Positions 36,793-47,314 are shown, numbered from the stretch's first letter. The stretch: 64,000 nt of DNA from Rhodobacter maris (GCF_900217815.1 NZ_OBMT01000006.1:124001-188000), one strand, 5' to 3'. Numbers and translations are program-made. The notes: a model not told the origin generated them from the sequence alone.

Positions 36793-37673
36793 CAGCTGTC
36801 GAGCGGCAGCACATCCACCGCCTGGCTGGTCTCGGCGCTGCCTGCGGAGCGCAGCGCGCCGCGCACCGGGGCGACATCGTCGTAATCCCGCCCGACCGCC
36901 ACGGAGATATAATCGAGCCCGGCGCCCTGATCATTCGTCGGGTCGAACTCGATCCACCCCATCTCGCGGCCGACCCAGGCGCGTACCCAGGCATGCATCG
37001 CATCCGCGCCTTCCAGCCGCGGCGCGCCGGGTGGCGGAAATGTGCGCAGGAAACCAGACACATAGCCCGCGGGAATGCCGAGCCCCCGGAGCCCGGCGAT
37101 CATCACATGGGTGAAATCCTGACACACGCCGCGGCGCTGCACGAAGGCCTCGCGCGGGGGGGTGTCGACGGTTGTCGCCTCGGCGTCGAAGCTCATGTGG
37201 TGATGGAGCGCATGGCCGAGCGCGGTAACGGCGCCATAGGCGGAGATGCCGCGCGGCACAGCGGCCCGGGCAAAGGCGGTGATCTCGGCGCAGGGCACAA
37301 CGCGCGGGGAGGCGCCGAGAAAGTGATGCGGCGAGGCGGGCGCCAACGTCATCTCTCCCGTCACTTCCGCGCCCAGATCGGCAAGCGGCGGCGAGAGGTC
37401 GAGCGGGTCACCCACTGCCAGCCGTTCGACCCGGGCCGATAGCTCGAAGATCGCCTCCGCCACCGGCCCGTGCCAGACTACCGAGGTCATCGCATTGCCG
37501 AAGAAATCGATCGTGTCGCGGCGCTCGTCCGGGGTCGGCGTGACGGTGAGCTTGCGCGACCAGACACGTTGGCGGCCAGGCAGTTCGGCGGGCAGCAGGC
37601 GCACAAGGTTGCGCAGATGGTCCGAGGGCGCGGCGTAGGTATAATCGATGCTCAGGTGGATGTCGTAACGCAT
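36792..37673 (-). CDS. Transglutaminase-like cysteine peptidase (small)
   Basis: Cytoplasmic transglutaminase-fold protein of 293 residues with no signal peptide. The N-terminal 80 residues form the beta-sandwich often found before this domain. The catalytic triad is visible as Cys184 (RGVCQDFTH), His227 (DAMHAWV) and Asp244 (FDPTND). Bacterial members act as peptidases, amidases or transferases on peptide bonds. It lies between the ATP-grasp/alpha-E gene (four-base gap) and pxpB (overlap). The product is unknown; an activity on gamma-glutamyl or related amides would fit its neighbours (inference). Confidence 0.88.
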   Translation of the reverse strand: MRYDIHLSIDYTYAAPSDHLRNLVRLLPAELPGRQRVWSRKLTVTPTPDERRDTIDFFGNAMTSVVWHGPVAEAIFELSARVERLAVGDPLDLSPPLADLGAEVTGEMTLAPASPHHFLGASPRVVPCAEITAFARAAVPRGISAYGAVTALGHALHHHMSFDAEATTVDTPPREAFVQRRGVCQDFTHVMIAGLRGLGIPAGYVSGFLRTFPPPGAPRLEGADAMHAWVRAWVGREMGWIEFDPTNDQGAGLDYISVAVGRDYDDVAPVRGALRSAGSAETSQAVDVLPLDS

Positions 37674-37677
37674 GGCC

Positions 37678-40089
37678 TCACCTGAGATAGCTGCGCGAGA
37701 CGAGATCCGAGATCTCGGCGATTTCGCCGCGCATCTCGTGAAGCCGTGCGGTGGGAATCTCGTCGGGGGAGGCGACCGAAAGCAGGCTCTCGACCGGCAC
37801 TATGGCGCGTGAAAGCGCGGCGAGGCGGCCTTTGTCGCGCGCATTGGGAAGATCGGCGGCGAGCGCGCGCAGCTTCGCGATCTGGAACAGGAGCGAGCGC
37901 GGATTGTCGCCATCAAGCGCCAGAAGGTCCACTACCGTCTCGCGCGAGCGTTCCATGCGGTAGCGGCGCTGATGGGTGATCACGCTGTCGGCCACCTCGA
38001 TCGCGATGTCGAGCGTGCCGGTGGGGGCTTTGGGATCGGCGAAGGTGGCCAGAAGCGCCGAGAGCGCATCGGCACGTTCGAGCGCGCGGCCGAAGCTCAG
38101 GAAGGTCCAGCCCGAAAAGCGATACATGTTCTCGTGCACGAGGCCGGAAAAGCCGGTGATCTTGCGCAACAGCACCGACATGGCGCGGGCGGCATCGTCG
38201 CCCGGGCGCGCGGTCTGGCTCATCTGGCGCGCGGTCTTGGCAAGATCGGCAAGCGCAGACCAGCCATCGGTCGAGAACCGGTCGCGCACCTTGGAGGCGC
38301 AGAGCCGCGCCGCCTCGATCCGTTCGATCAGCGCCTGTGGCACCGGACGGGCGAGGTCGATACCGTAATCTGCCAGGAAGCTGCGCAGAAGCCGCAGCCG
38401 CGCATCGTCGATATTGTCGGTGGCGGCAAGGCGCAGGTGATAGGCGCGAATGAGGCGGATCGCATCTTCGGTGCGCTCGACATAGCGGCCAAGCCAGAAC
38501 AGGTTGTCGGCGGCACGCGCGGGCAGGATGCCGGGAGAGGCGCGGCGTACGCCGCGGATGGGTTTGGGAAAGAGCGTTTCCTGCCGCACCGGGCGGTCCC
38601 CCACCACCCAGACATCGGCCACCGCACCGCCGCGCTGCATCGCCAGCGCGGTCGTATCGCCCGAGCGGCCGATGCGCGCATAACCGCCCTTCATGAAGAC
38701 CCAGCGGCCATGGGCATCGCGCGCCGCAAAGACCCGAACCGTCATCGGCCGCGGTTCGATCCGGTTTTGCCCGGCGCCCGATTCGACCCAAGCGGGCGTG
38801 GTGGAAAGCGTCACCGCCTCCTGGCCCACCAGCATGTTGCCCTCTGCCTCCAGCCATTCGGCGATCGAGGCGCGGGCCGAGCCCCGGAAGGCGCCGCCGA
38901 GCGCGGTGGTGGCGCCCAGATCGAAGGGCAGGTCGCAGGCATAGGCCGAGCCGATCATCATCCGCTCGGCATTTTCGCGCACATAGGCGCGCTCGGCGGC
39001 GCCGCCACACCACCAGGTGGCGATATTGGGAAGTTTGAGCGGCCCGCCCGAGAGCACTTCGGAGACCCGCGGCAAAAAGGCGAGCATGGCGCGCATCTCA
39101 AGGACGCCCGAGCCGAGCGCATTGACCATGGCAAGGTTGCCCGCCCGCACCGCCTCCACCAGCCCCGGCGTGCCGATGCGCGAGGTGGCATCAAGCTCCA
39201 CCGGGTCGGCGAAGGCCGCGTCGATCCGGCGCCAGAGCACGCCAAGCGGCTGCGGCCCCTCGATCGTGCGCACCATGGCCTGCGCGTCCTGCACCAGCAG
39301 ATCCTCGCCTTCCAGGAGCGGCAGGCCGAGATAGCGCGCGATATAGGTATGTTCGTAATAGGTGTCGTTCGAGGGGCCCGGCGTCAGGATCGCAGCGGCC
39401 CGTTCGCGCCCGCTCGCACCCTGGGCGAGCCGCTCCATCGCCGCGCGGAAGGCGCCGAAATAACCCGCGAGCCGGTGAATATGCGCCCGCGGGAACCGCT
39501 CAGGAAAGATCCGGCCCGTCGCCATGCGGTTTTCGAGCGCGAAGCCCGCGCCCGAGGGGGCATTGGTGCGATCGCCCAGCACGAACCAGCGGCCATCGGG
39601 CGAGCGGCCGATCTCGAAGGCGAGGACATGGAGGTAATGACCACCGCGGGGGCTCACGCCCACCATCGGGCGCAGCCATTGCTTGGAGCCGGCGATGAGT
39701 TCTGCGGGCAAATGCCCCTCGCTCACCAGCCGGCCGGGGCCGTAGAGGTCGGCCAGCACCGCTTCCAGCAGGTCTGCGCGCTGCGTGAGCCCGGCGCAGA
39801 TCTCTTCCCATTCCTTCTCGTGCAGAATCACCGGGATATGTGAGAGTGGCCAGGCACGCTCGGTCAGCGGCTCGTTCGAATATTGCCGGAAGAACACACC
39901 CGCATCGCGCAGATATTGATCGGCGCGCTCGAACCGGGTGGTGACTTCCTCGGGCGAGAGCTTTGCAAACCGTTCGACGAAGCGGCGCCAGACCGGGCGC
40001 ATCTGGCCCTGCGCGTCGAAAAGCTCATCAGCCACCCCCTCGCGGAGGCGGTAGGCCGAGAAAAGATCGGGGGCGGGGCTCGCGGTCAT
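37678..40089 (-). CDS. Circularly permuted ATP-grasp protein fused to alpha-E domain
   Basis: Fusion of 803 residues. The N-terminal half (about 1-480) is a circularly permuted type 2 ATP-grasp ligase, with GDRTNAPSGAGFALENR, TPGPSNDTYYEHTYIARYLG and VNALGSGVLE. The C-terminal half (about 510-800) is the all-helical alpha-E domain, starting near SPGILPARAADNLFWLGRY. ATP-grasp proteins of this class are predicted to ligate amino acids or peptides. In many genomes the two halves are separate genes; here they are fused. Iyer and colleagues predicted that ATP-grasp, alpha-E and transglutaminase genes form a peptide synthesis and modification system. No product is known. Confidence 0.9.
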   Translation of the reverse strand: MTASPAPDLFSAYRLREGVADELFDAQGQMRPVWRRFVERFAKLSPEEVTTRFERADQYLRDAGVFFRQYSNEPLTERAWPLSHIPVILHEKEWEEICAGLTQRADLLEAVLADLYGPGRLVSEGHLPAELIAGSKQWLRPMVGVSPRGGHYLHVLAFEIGRSPDGRWFVLGDRTNAPSGAGFALENRMATGRIFPERFPRAHIHRLAGYFGAFRAAMERLAQGASGRERAAAILTPGPSNDTYYEHTYIARYLGLPLLEGEDLLVQDAQAMVRTIEGPQPLGVLWRRIDAAFADPVELDATSRIGTPGLVEAVRAGNLAMVNALGSGVLEMRAMLAFLPRVSEVLSGGPLKLPNIATWWCGGAAERAYVRENAERMMIGSAYACDLPFDLGATTALGGAFRGSARASIAEWLEAEGNMLVGQEAVTLSTTPAWVESGAGQNRIEPRPMTVRVFAARDAHGRWVFMKGGYARIGRSGDTTALAMQRGGAVADVWVVGDRPVRQETLFPKPIRGVRRASPGILPARAADNLFWLGRYVERTEDAIRLIRAYHLRLAATDNIDDARLRLLRSFLADYGIDLARPVPQALIERIEAARLCASKVRDRFSTDGWSALADLAKTARQMSQTARPGDDAARAMSVLLRKITGFSGLVHENMYRFSGWTFLSFGRALERADALSALLATFADPKAPTGTLDIAIEVADSVITHQRRYRMERSRETVVDLLALDGDNPRSLLFQIAKLRALAADLPNARDKGRLAALSRAIVPVESLLSVASPDEIPTARLHEMRGEIAEISDLVSRSYLR

Positions 40090-40107
40090 GACTCACATCG
40101 TTTTGGC

Positions 40108-43100
40108 TCACTCAAGCCCGATGGGGCGGCGCAGGTCAAGGGTCAGCGGGAACTCCGGATGCGGCCGTTCGGGGGCAGGGCTGTAGGGGCCGGGCGCATG
40201 GCCATGCGGCTCGAACCGGGCCAGACGCCGCGCCTCGGCCTCATAGGCGTTGACCGGGAAGGTCTCGTAATTGCGCCCACCCGGATGCGCGACGTGATAG
40301 GTGCAGCCCGCAAGCGCGCGGCCCGACCATGTGTCGTAGATGTCAAACACAAGGGGCGTGTTGACCGGCAGGGTCGGGTGCAGGCTCGCGGGCGGTTGCC
40401 AGGCCTTGAAGCGCACCGCGGCGACCGAGGTGCCCGCGGTTTGCGTGCGCGCGAGCGGCACCGGGCGGCGGTTGCACATCACGGTGTAGCGGTCCTGATG
40501 CAGGCTCGTGAGCTTCACTTGCAGCCGCTCGACGGAGCTGTCTGTATAGCGCACGGTGCCGCCGATCGCGCCGGTCTCGCCCAGCACATGCCAGGGCTCA
40601 AGCGCCTGACGCAGCTCCAGATGCACGCCCTCCGCCGCGATCTGGCCGCAGAAGGGGAAGCGGAATTCGGATTGCGCCTCGAACCAGACCGGGTCGAAGT
40701 CAAAGCCATGCGCGCGCAGATCGGCCAGCAGCGAGAGCAGGTCTTCCCAGAGGTAATGTGGCAGCATGAAACGGTCATGCAGCACCGTGCCCCAGCGCAC
40801 CGGGCGGCCCCGCACCGGCGCGGCCCAGCACCGCGCAATGAGCGCGCGCAAAAGCAGTTGCTGGGCCAGCGACATGCGCGGATGCGGCGGCATCTCGAAG
40901 CCGCGAAACTCGACCAGCCCAAGCCGTCCCGTCGGCCCGTCAGGCGAAAAGAGCTTGTCGATGCAGATCTCGGCGCGATGCGTATTGCCGGTGACATCGA
41001 TCAGCATGTTGCGCAGCAGCCGGTCGACGAGCCAAGGCGGCGGCAGCGGGCCGCCGGCCACCGGGTCGCCGATTTGCGCGAGCGCGATTTCCAGCTCGTA
41101 AAGCGTGTCGTGGCGCGCTTCGTCGATGCGTGGCGCTTGGCTCGTCGGGCCGATGAACAGGCCCGAGAACAGGTAGCTCAGGCAGGGATGGCGCTGCCAG
41201 ATCAGGATCAGCGATTTGAGCAGATCCGGGCGGCGCAGGAAGGGGCTGTCGTTTGGCGTGGCGCCGCCGACCACCACATGGTTGCCGCCGCCCGTTCCGG
41301 TGTGGCGCCCGTCGATCATGAACTTGTCGGCGCCGAGGCGGGAATTGCGCGCCTCTTCGTAAATCGCCTCGGTGGTGGCAACGCAATCCTCCCAGCTGTG
41401 CGCGGGGTGGATGTTCACCTCGATCACGCCCGGATCGGGGGCGACGCGGATCACATTGAGCCGCGGGTCATGCGGCGGCGCGTAGCCCTCGATATGGATC
41501 GGCATGTTCAGATCTGCCGCGGTCGCCTCGGCGGTGGCGATCAGGTCGAGATAATCCTCAAGCGTGTCACAGGGCGGCATGAAGAGGCAAAGCTTGCCGT
41601 CGCGCGGCTCGAGCGTGAGCGCGGTGCGCACCGCGCCCCCCGAGGGGTCGGTGCCCGCGCCCAGATGCGTGTCTTGCGGCTGCATCGCTTGGCGGGGCGC
41701 TTCCTGTGCGCCGGGGCGGGCGGTTTGCGCATGACCGGGCGTGACCGGGGGCAGGAGCGCGGCGCGCTCCGTCTCCTCGCGGGCGAGCGCGTCGATCTCG
41801 GCCTGCACGGCGCGGCGCCGCGCTTCAACTTGGGCATGGAAATCGGGGAGCGGCACGAGCGGGAGCGAGGGGTCGGCGGGGTAGGAATAGGGATAGGCGG
41901 CAGGCGGCACCCATGGCAGCGCGCCCAAGGGCAGCCGGAAACCCACTGGGCTGTCGCCGGGGATGAGGAAGATATGCCCGCGCCGCGGCTTCCAGAGCTC
42001 GGAGCGCCAGCGCGCCGGGCGGTCGGCCGCCTGCCACATCGGCTGAATGGGCAACACATAGCCCGAGGGCTCGGTCAGACCTCGGCTGAAGACCTTGGCG
42101 TAACGCGCGCGATCTTCGGGGTTTTTCAGCTTCGAATTCTCGGGCGAGACGTTCGGCGGCAGGTTCGCCTCTTTCAGGATCCATTCGCCCGGGTCTTCAT
42201 AGGCGGGCTGGGCATAGGCCGGGTCGAGCCCGAGCCTTTCGGCAAAGGCAGCCATGAACCGCCCCGCCTCGGGCGCGCCCATCGGCGTGCCCGCCTCGCG
42301 CGCAACGAGATCAGGGTTGCGCCAGACCGGCGCCCCGTCGCGGCGCCAGTAGAGCGAGAAGGTCCAGCGCGGCAGGCTCTCGCCCGGATACCATTTGCCC
42401 TGCCCGTAATGAAGAAAGCCCCCCGGCGCGAAGCGTTCGCGCAGCCGCCGGATCAGGTCATCGGCAAGGGCGCGCTTTTGCGGCCCCACGGCCTCGGTGT
42501 TCCATTCGTCGGACTGGAAATCGTCAACCGAAACGAAGGTGGGCTCGCCCCCCATCGTCAGGCGCACATCGCCCGCGGTGAGGCGCTCGTCGACCTTGCG
42601 GCCAAGCGCGTTGAGCCGCTCCCACGCCGCGTCCGAGAAGGGTTTGGTGATACGCGGATGCTCCGCCACGCGCTTCACCTGCATGTCGAAATCGAAGCGC
42701 ACCTCGGGCGTGCCCGCCGCGGTGAAGCCGCCCGAGATCGGTGCTGCATTGCGGTAATGCGGCGTTGCCGCCAAGGGAATATGGCTCTCGCCCGCCAAGA
42801 GCCCCGAGGTCGGGTCAAGCCCGACCCAGCCCGCTCCGGGCAGGAACACTTCGACCCAGGCGTGCAGATCGGTGAAATCGACCTCGGTGCCGGAGGGGCC
42901 GTCGAGCGCCTTCACATCGGGGGCAAGCTGGATGAGGTAGCCCGAGACGAAGCGCGCGGCAAAGCCCAGATGGCGCAGCACCTGCACCAGAAGCCAGGAC
43001 GAATCACGGCACGAGCCGGAGGCGCAGGAGAGCGTTTCCTCCGGCATCTGCACGCCGGGCTCCATGCGGATGGTGTAGTTTACGTCGTGCGAAATCCGGG

Positions 43101-43548
43101 CATTGAGGGCGACCAGAAAATCGACGGTGCGGGTTTTCGTGACATCGAGCGTGCCGAGAAAATGAGCAAGCTGCGGCCCGGCGGGCTCGGGCGTGCGATA
43201 GATGCTCAGATCCTCGCGCAGCTCTTCGGGGTAGTCGAAGGGCCAAAGCTCCGCCGTTTCCTCCAGGAAGAAATCGAACGGGTTGTAAACCGTCATGTCG
43301 GCAACGAGATCGACCTCGATCTTCAACTCCCGCACCGGCTCGGGAAAAACGAAGCGTGCCAGCCAGTTGCCATAGGGGTCTTGCTGGTGGTTCACGAAAT
43401 GCCCGCCGGGCGAGACCTTGAGCGAGTGGGAAATCACGCGCGTGCGCGAATGCGGCGCCGGGCGCAGCCGGATGATTTGCGGCCCGAGGTTCACCGGGCG
43501 GTCATAGGTGTAATGCGTGAGGTGATGAATGGATGCGTGGATCGCCAT
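40108..43548 (-). CDS. Large transglutaminase-fold protein with DUF2126 domain
   Basis: Protein of 1146 residues. The first 300 residues are a transglutaminase core with Cys180 ([11 protein letters not shown]), His229 (TDLHAWVEV) and Asp245 (GLDPTSG). The rest is DUF2126, which has a fold related to amidoligases, with the block [19 protein letters not shown] and a region [20 protein letters not shown] that resembles a glutamine-synthetase-like active site. A Pro/Ala-rich linker lies at about 610-650. The start at 43548 follows AGGAAGAG; the open frame further upstream crosses the phasin region and is not coding. It is the first gene of the operon with the ATP-grasp/alpha-E and small transglutaminase genes. 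The domain pairing suggests forming and cutting amide bonds on one substrate. Confidence 0.9.
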   Translation of the reverse strand: MAIHASIHHLTHYTYDRPVNLGPQIIRLRPAPHSRTRVISHSLKVSPGGHFVNHQQDPYGNWLARFVFPEPVRELKIEVDLVADMTVYNPFDFFLEETAELWPFDYPEELREDLSIYRTPEPAGPQLAHFLGTLDVTKTRTVDFLVALNARISHDVNYTIRMEPGVQMPEETLSCASGSCRDSSWLLVQVLRHLGFAARFVSGYLIQLAPDVKALDGPSGTEVDFTDLHAWVEVFLPGAGWVGLDPTSGLLAGESHIPLAATPHYRNAAPISGGFTAAGTPEVRFDFDMQVKRVAEHPRITKPFSDAAWERLNALGRKVDERLTAGDVRLTMGGEPTFVSVDDFQSDEWNTEAVGPQKRALADDLIRRLRERFAPGGFLHYGQGKWYPGESLPRWTFSLYWRRDGAPVWRNPDLVAREAGTPMGAPEAGRFMAAFAERLGLDPAYAQPAYEDPGEWILKEANLPPNVSPENSKLKNPEDRARYAKVFSRGLTEPSGYVLPIQPMWQAADRPARWRSELWKPRRGHIFLIPGDSPVGFRLPLGALPWVPPAAYPYSYPADPSLPLVPLPDFHAQVEARRRAVQAEIDALAREETERAALLPPVTPGHAQTARPGAQEAPRQAMQPQDTHLGAGTDPSGGAVRTALTLEPRDGKLCLFMPPCDTLEDYLDLIATAEATAADLNMPIHIEGYAPPHDPRLNVIRVAPDPGVIEVNIHPAHSWEDCVATTEAIYEEARNSRLGADKFMIDGRHTGTGGGNHVVVGGATPNDSPFLRRPDLLKSLILIWQRHPCLSYLFSGLFIGPTSQAPRIDEARHDTLYELEIALAQIGDPVAGGPLPPPWLVDRLLRNMLIDVTGNTHRAEICIDKLFSPDGPTGRLGLVEFRGFEMPPHPRMSLAQQLLLRALIARCWAAPVRGRPVRWGTVLHDRFMLPHYLWEDLLSLLADLRAHGFDFDPVWFEAQSEFRFPFCGQIAAEGVHLELRQALEPWHVLGETGAIGGTVRYTDSSVERLQVKLTSLHQDRYTVMCNRRPVPLARTQTAGTSVAAVRFKAWQPPASLHPTLPVNTPLVFDIYDTWSGRALAGCTYHVAHPGGRNYETFPVNAYEAEARRLARFEPHGHAPGPYSPAPERPHPEFPLTLDLRRPIGLE

Positions 43549-43761
43549 GGGTCTCTTCCTGTGCTGCCCCGAGTTTAGGGGGCAGGGCTGACGGCGCCAT
43601 GTCAAAGCGACGCTTTTCGCGCGGCAGTTGCGAAAATAAGGGCATCTGCTCAAAAAATGATCGCCGCAGTGCAGCATGGACTTGGGGGTTTGTGCGAAAA
43701 TCGATGCTGCATATGCAAAATCATGATATGATGAAGCATCGCAACTTGGGGAGGACCTGCG
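43549..43761. other. Divergent promoter region, transglutaminase operon and phasin
   Basis: This AT-richer 213-base gap separates the divergent operons. It contains two inverted copies of the octamer TGCAGCAT/ATGCTGCA at 43670-43677 and 43704-43711, and a TATGAT (43727-43732) that could be the phasin -10. No small gene was seen. Confidence 0.6.
43670..43717 (+). promoter_or_regulatory. Candidate PhaR-type operator of the phasin gene
   Basis: TGCAGCAT (43670-43677) and ATGCTGCA (43704-43711) form an inverted pair. The second is part of CGATGCTGCATATGCA (43702-43717), which includes CTGC-ATAT-GCA. PhaR, the PHB-sensing repressor, binds CTGC-N3/4-GCAG upstream of phasin genes in Paracoccus and Rhodobacter. 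The match is close but not exact. Confidence 0.5.
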
Positions 43762-44124
43762 ATGGCCAAGACAACGATGAAACAGATGGAGGCGAAAGCC
43801 TCGGTGCTCGATACCTGGAGTATGTTCTTTGCACCGCAAGCGCGGATGGCGGAGGCGATGCTGGGGCAGAATATCGAGTTGCTCGATTTCTTGAAGGCGC
43901 GCTTCGAGCGCGACAAGGCGATGCTCGCCGATCTCGCCAAGGTCGACGATCCCGCCATGGCAATGCAGATCTGGCAGGATTTCTGGGGCCGGATGTTCAC
44001 CGATTATTCGGTAGAAACGACGAAACTGGCGGCCCATGCCGGGGAGATTGCCGAAACCGCTTTGCGCAGCGCGACCGAGGAGGGGACGGCGATGCTGTCG
44101 ATGGCGGGCAAGGCGAAGGACTAG
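43762..44124 (+). CDS. phaP: Phasin family protein
   Basis: Small amphipathic helical protein of 120 residues expected to coat polyhydroxybutyrate granules. It begins [19 protein letters not shown] and is almost wholly helical. The hydrophobic face carries Phe, Trp and Met ([19 protein letters not shown]). The ribosome site GGGGAGGACC is strong. It precedes phaC by 114 bases with a hairpin between, a layout that favours many more phasin than synthase molecules. Phasins vary in sequence, so the family call relies partly on the phaC neighbour. Confidence 0.86.
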   Translation: MAKTTMKQMEAKASVLDTWSMFFAPQARMAEAMLGQNIELLDFLKARFERDKAMLADLAKVDDPAMAMQIWQDFWGRMFTDYSVETTKLAAHAGEIAETALRSATEEGTAMLSMAGKAKD

Positions 44125-44177
44125 TGCTGTAAGCGGTGGCCATGGCCCGGCCGCGCGCAGCCGGGCAAGAGGACGAA

Positions 44178-44198
44178 CCGGGCGGCCTTGCCGCCCGG
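44178..44198 (+). other. Hairpin between phasin and phaC
   Basis: A perfect 8-bp GC stem (44178-44185 with 44191-44198) with a five-base loop and no T-tract lies between the two genes. It is well placed to stabilise the phasin message or reduce transcription into phaC (inference). Confidence 0.5.
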
Positions 44199-44238
44199 AC
44201 AGGACCGCGGGCGCGCCCGCCCGCAGAATGAGGATCGA

Positions 44239-45990
44239 ATGAATAGCCCTTTGAAGACCCGCCCCGAGGCGGAACCGGTGCTCGACGAGGCCGGGTTCCG
44301 CCGCTTTGACCGTATGGTTCACGCGCTGATGGGCAAGGCGGAGGGGGGGCTGTCACCGGTCTCTCTGTGGCTGGCCTGGGCCGACTGGGCCGCGCATCTG
44401 GCGATGAGCCCCGGCAAACAGGCCGAACTCGGCTACAATGCCCTGGCGCGCGCCCAGCAATTGGCGGCAGAGGTGCAATGCCAGCTGCGTGGCGGCCGTG
44501 CCGACGGGCTCGATTGCGTGACGCCCTTCAAGTCTGATCGCCGCTTCGCGGGCACGGAGTGGAAGAAATTCCCCTTCTCGCTTTATGCGCAGAGTTTTCT
44601 GGCGACCGAGGCCTGGTGGAAAGAGGCGACGACCGGGCTTTCTGGCGTCGAAAGCGCGCATGAGAAGCTCGTTGCCTTTTACGGGCGGCAGTTCCTCGAC
44701 ATGATGGCGCCCTCGAATTTCCTTGCCACCAACCCCGATCTGATCACCCGGACCCGCGAGGAAGGCGGGCGCAACCTGATCCGTGGCGCACACTATCTGG
44801 CCGAGGACATGCGCGCGCTGACGCAGGGGGCTGATGAGGAGGCGCAATTCCGCCCCGGCGAGACGGTGGCGCTGACCAAGGGCCGTGTGGTGTTCCGCAA
44901 CCGGCTGATCGAGCTTATCCAATATGCGCCGGTGACGAAGACGGTGCAGGCCACGCCGCTCCTGATCGTGCCCGCGTGGATCATGAAATACTACATCCTC
45001 GATCTCACCCCGCCCGAGAGCCTGATCGCCTGGGCGGTGGCGCAGGGCTTCACGGTGTTCTGCATCTCCTGGAAGAACCCCGACGAGGAAGACCGCAACC
45101 TCGGCTTCGACGATTACCGCGAGCTTGGCGTGATGGCGGCGATGGATGCGATCGGCCGGATCACCGGCGCGCCGAAAGTGCATGGGCTGGGCTATTGCCT
45201 TGGTGGCACGCTCCTTTCCGTTGCGGCGGCGGCGATGGCGCGCGATGGCGACGACCGGCTTGCCTCGCTGACGATGCTGGCCGCGCAGGTGGACTTCACC
45301 GAGGCGGGGGAACTCAGCCTCTTCACCAACGAAGACCAGCTTGCCCTGCTCGAAGACATGATGTGGCAGGAGGGCTTCCTCGACAAGACGGCGATGGCGG
45401 GCACCTTCTCGATGCTGAAGTCGAAAGACCTGATCTGGTCGAAGATGATCCACGACTACATGCTCGGCGAGCGCGAACAGGGCTCGGCGCTGGGCGATTG
45501 GTCGCATGACGCGACACGGATGCCCTACCGGATGCATTCGGAATATCTGCGCCACCTGTTTTTGGCGAATGATCTGGCCGAGGGGCGGATGGAGGCGGCG
45601 GGCAGCCATGTGATGCTGCGCGATATCCGCTGTCCGGTCTTTGCCGTGGCGACCGAGCGCGACCATATCGCCCCCTGGCAATCGGTGTTCAAGCTGACCT
45701 GGCTGCTGGGGGGAGAGGTGACCTTTGCGCTGATCGCCGGCGGCCATAACAGCGGCATCGTTTCGCCGCCGGGCAATGCGCGGGCGAAATATCGCCTGCT
45801 CACCCATGTGCATGGCGCCCCCCATCCGGGGCCGGAGGACTGGGCGGAGACGGTGGCGCCGGTGGCGGGATCCTGGTGGGAGCCCTGGGGCGCCTGGCTG
45901 AGCGCGAAGGGGGCGGGAGAGAAGATCGCGCCGCCCGCCCCGGGGCCCGATCTCGGTGCCGCACCCGGGAGCTATGTGTTCGGCCGCTGA
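44239..45990 (+). CDS. phaC: Class I poly(3-hydroxyalkanoate) synthase PhaC
   Basis: Polymerises 3-hydroxyacyl-CoA, mainly 3-hydroxybutyryl-CoA, into PHA granules. It has 583 residues. The alpha/beta-hydrolase lipase-like box GYCLGGT holds nucleophile Cys320. The other triad members are Asp475 (TERDHIAPW) and His503 ([12 protein letters not shown]), close to the spacing in the Cupriavidus enzyme. The N-terminal region (about 1-190) is the variable PhaC_N part with [14 protein letters not shown] and NPDLI. The start at 44239 follows GAGGATCGA. The last codons and stop lie in a tandem 16-bp duplication, and a double-hairpin repeat lies downstream. Confidence 0.96.
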   Translation: MNSPLKTRPEAEPVLDEAGFRRFDRMVHALMGKAEGGLSPVSLWLAWADWAAHLAMSPGKQAELGYNALARAQQLAAEVQCQLRGGRADGLDCVTPFKSDRRFAGTEWKKFPFSLYAQSFLATEAWWKEATTGLSGVESAHEKLVAFYGRQFLDMMAPSNFLATNPDLITRTREEGGRNLIRGAHYLAEDMRALTQGADEEAQFRPGETVALTKGRVVFRNRLIELIQYAPVTKTVQATPLLIVPAWIMKYYILDLTPPESLIAWAVAQGFTVFCISWKNPDEEDRNLGFDDYRELGVMAAMDAIGRITGAPKVHGLGYCLGGTLLSVAAAAMARDGDDRLASLTMLAAQVDFTEAGELSLFTNEDQLALLEDMMWQEGFLDKTAMAGTFSMLKSKDLIWSKMIHDYMLGEREQGSALGDWSHDATRMPYRMHSEYLRHLFLANDLAEGRMEAAGSHVMLRDIRCPVFAVATERDHIAPWQSVFKLTWLLGGEVTFALIAGGHNSGIVSPPGNARAKYRLLTHVHGAPHPGPEDWAETVAPVAGSWWEPWGAWLSAKGAGEKIAPPAPGPDLGAAPGSYVFGR

Positions 45991-46027
45991 GTGGTTTGGC
46001 CGCTGAGTGGTTTGATTGAGTGGTTTG
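45982..46027 (+). repeat. Tandem 16-bp duplication at phaC 3' end
   Basis: GGCCGCTGAGTGGTTT is perfectly duplicated at 45982-45997 and 45998-46013. The core TGAGTGGTTTG occurs a third time at 46017-46027. The first copy supplies the last codons and TGA stop of phaC, so the copy number could change without altering the protein. Confidence 0.8.
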
Positions 46028-46032
46028 GCGGC

Positions 46033-46088
46033 TTTCGCCTCGGCGGCGCCGAGGCGACCCGCCGGGGGGCTGCGCCCCCCGGCCCCCC
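46033..46088 (+). repeat. Modular palindromic repeat, copy 3 (downstream of phaC)
   Basis: A 10-bp hairpin (46035-46044 with 46048-46057), CCCGC-like spacer and a 9-bp GC hairpin (46062-46070 with 46074-46082) occur in the same order and spacing as copy 1 after speB. The C-run follows, but the ATATTTG tail is missing. It lies between the convergent phaC and mnmA and probably ends phaC transcription. Confidence 0.7.
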
Positions 46089-46101
46089 GTGGCGGTCCGG
46101 A

Positions 46102-47250
46102 TCAGCCGGTGTGGCCCTTCCAGATCCAGCCGCCGCCAAAGATCCGGCTGCTCTCGGGGGCATAGAAAACACAGGCCTGCCCCGGGGAAACACCATCTTC
46201 GGGCGTGAGCAGTTCGACTTCGGCTTCGGTGGCGCCGAGCGGCCGCACAATGGCCTCTCTGGGCGCGCGGGTCGAGCGGATCCGCACCGAGAGCGGCCAT
46301 TCCGCGCGGCTCTCGAACGGGGCGTCCCCCAGCCAGTTGATCTCGCGCACCGGCACGATTCGGGTCGCGAGCGCCTCTTTCGGGCCGACGATGACCTGCC
46401 GCCGCTCCGGATCGAGCCGGATCACGTAAAGCGGGCTGTCGCCCAGCCCGCCGATGCCCAGCCCGCGGCGCTGGCCAATGGTGTAATGGATCACACCGCG
46501 ATGGGTGCCGAGCACGCGGCCTGAAAGATCGACGATCTCGCCCGGATCGGCGGCCCCGGGCCTGAGCTTCTCGATCACGGCCGCATAATTCCCCGAAGGC
46601 ACGAAGCAGATGTCCTGACTGTCGGGCTTGTCGGCAACAATGAGCCCGTATTTGGCCGCAAGTTTACGGGTTTCTGCCTTCGAGGGCAGGTGGCCGAGGG
46701 GAAACCGCAAGTAGGCGAGCTGCTCGGGCGTGGTCGAAAACAGGAAGTAGCTCTGGTCGCGCGCGGCATCCGCCGCGGCGTGCAGCTCGGGCCCCTGCGC
46801 GCCGATCTTGCGCTGGATATAATGGCCGGTTGCCATGCAATCGGCGTCGAGATCCTTCGCGGTCTCGAGCAGATCCTTGAACTTCACCCGCTCGTTGCAG
46901 CGGATGCAGGGCACGGGTGTGGCGCCCGCCAGATAGGCATCGGCAAATTCCTCGATCACGGATTCCCGAAAAGTATTTTCGTAATCAAGGACATAGTGCG
47001 GGAACCCCATGGCCTCGGCGACGCGGCGCGCATCGTGAATGTCCTGGCCCGCGCAACAGGCGCCCTTTTTGGCGAGCGCTGCGCCATGGTCGTAAAGCTG
47101 GAGCGTGACGCCCACCACATCATAGCCTTCCTCCTTCAGCATCGCGGCAACCACTGAGCTGTCGACGCCGCCCGACATCGCCACCACGACGCGGGTATCG
47201 GCGGGCGCCTTGGGCAGGCCCAGCGAGTTCAGGGGGGGATCAGTCGGCAT
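46102..47250 (-). CDS. mnmA: tRNA-specific 2-thiouridylase MnmA
   Basis: Forms 2-thiouridine at U34 of tRNA Lys, Glu and Gln, using sulfur relayed from IscS. It has 382 residues. PP-loop SGGVDS at 26-31; catalytic Cys pair region [15 protein letters not shown] and [13 protein letters not shown]; and the block [10 protein letters not shown]. The first 18 residues are an extension before the core. The ribosome site AAAGGA lies about nine bases before the ATG. It is divergent from sciP and convergent with phaC. Confidence 0.96.
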   Translation of the reverse strand: MPTDPPLNSLGLPKAPADTRVVVAMSGGVDSSVVAAMLKEEGYDVVGVTLQLYDHGAALAKKGACCAGQDIHDARRVAEAMGFPHYVLDYENTFRESVIEEFADAYLAGATPVPCIRCNERVKFKDLLETAKDLDADCMATGHYIQRKIGAQGPELHAAADAARDQSYFLFSTTPEQLAYLRFPLGHLPSKAETRKLAAKYGLIVADKPDSQDICFVPSGNYAAVIEKLRPGAADPGEIVDLSGRVLGTHRGVIHYTIGQRRGLGIGGLGDSPLYVIRLDPERRQVIVGPKEALATRIVPVREINWLGDAPFESRAEWPLSVRIRSTRAPREAIVRPLGATEAEVELLTPEDGVSPGQACVFYAPESSRIFGGGWIWKGHTG

Positions 47251-47314
47251 GAGAGGAGTCCTTTAACCAGAATGTCGGAATATAGGAAAATGCGATCTAG
47301 TCTCAAGCCCGCGC

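Noticed and set aside
39883-43578. A 1231-codon plus-strand frame opposite the transglutaminase and ATP-grasp genes
   Set aside because: Antisense shadow of two well-supported minus-strand genes; Arg-rich and featureless.
45982-46027. CRISPR-like array
   Set aside because: The repeats are contiguous, without spacers, and only two to three copies; it is a simple tandem duplication.
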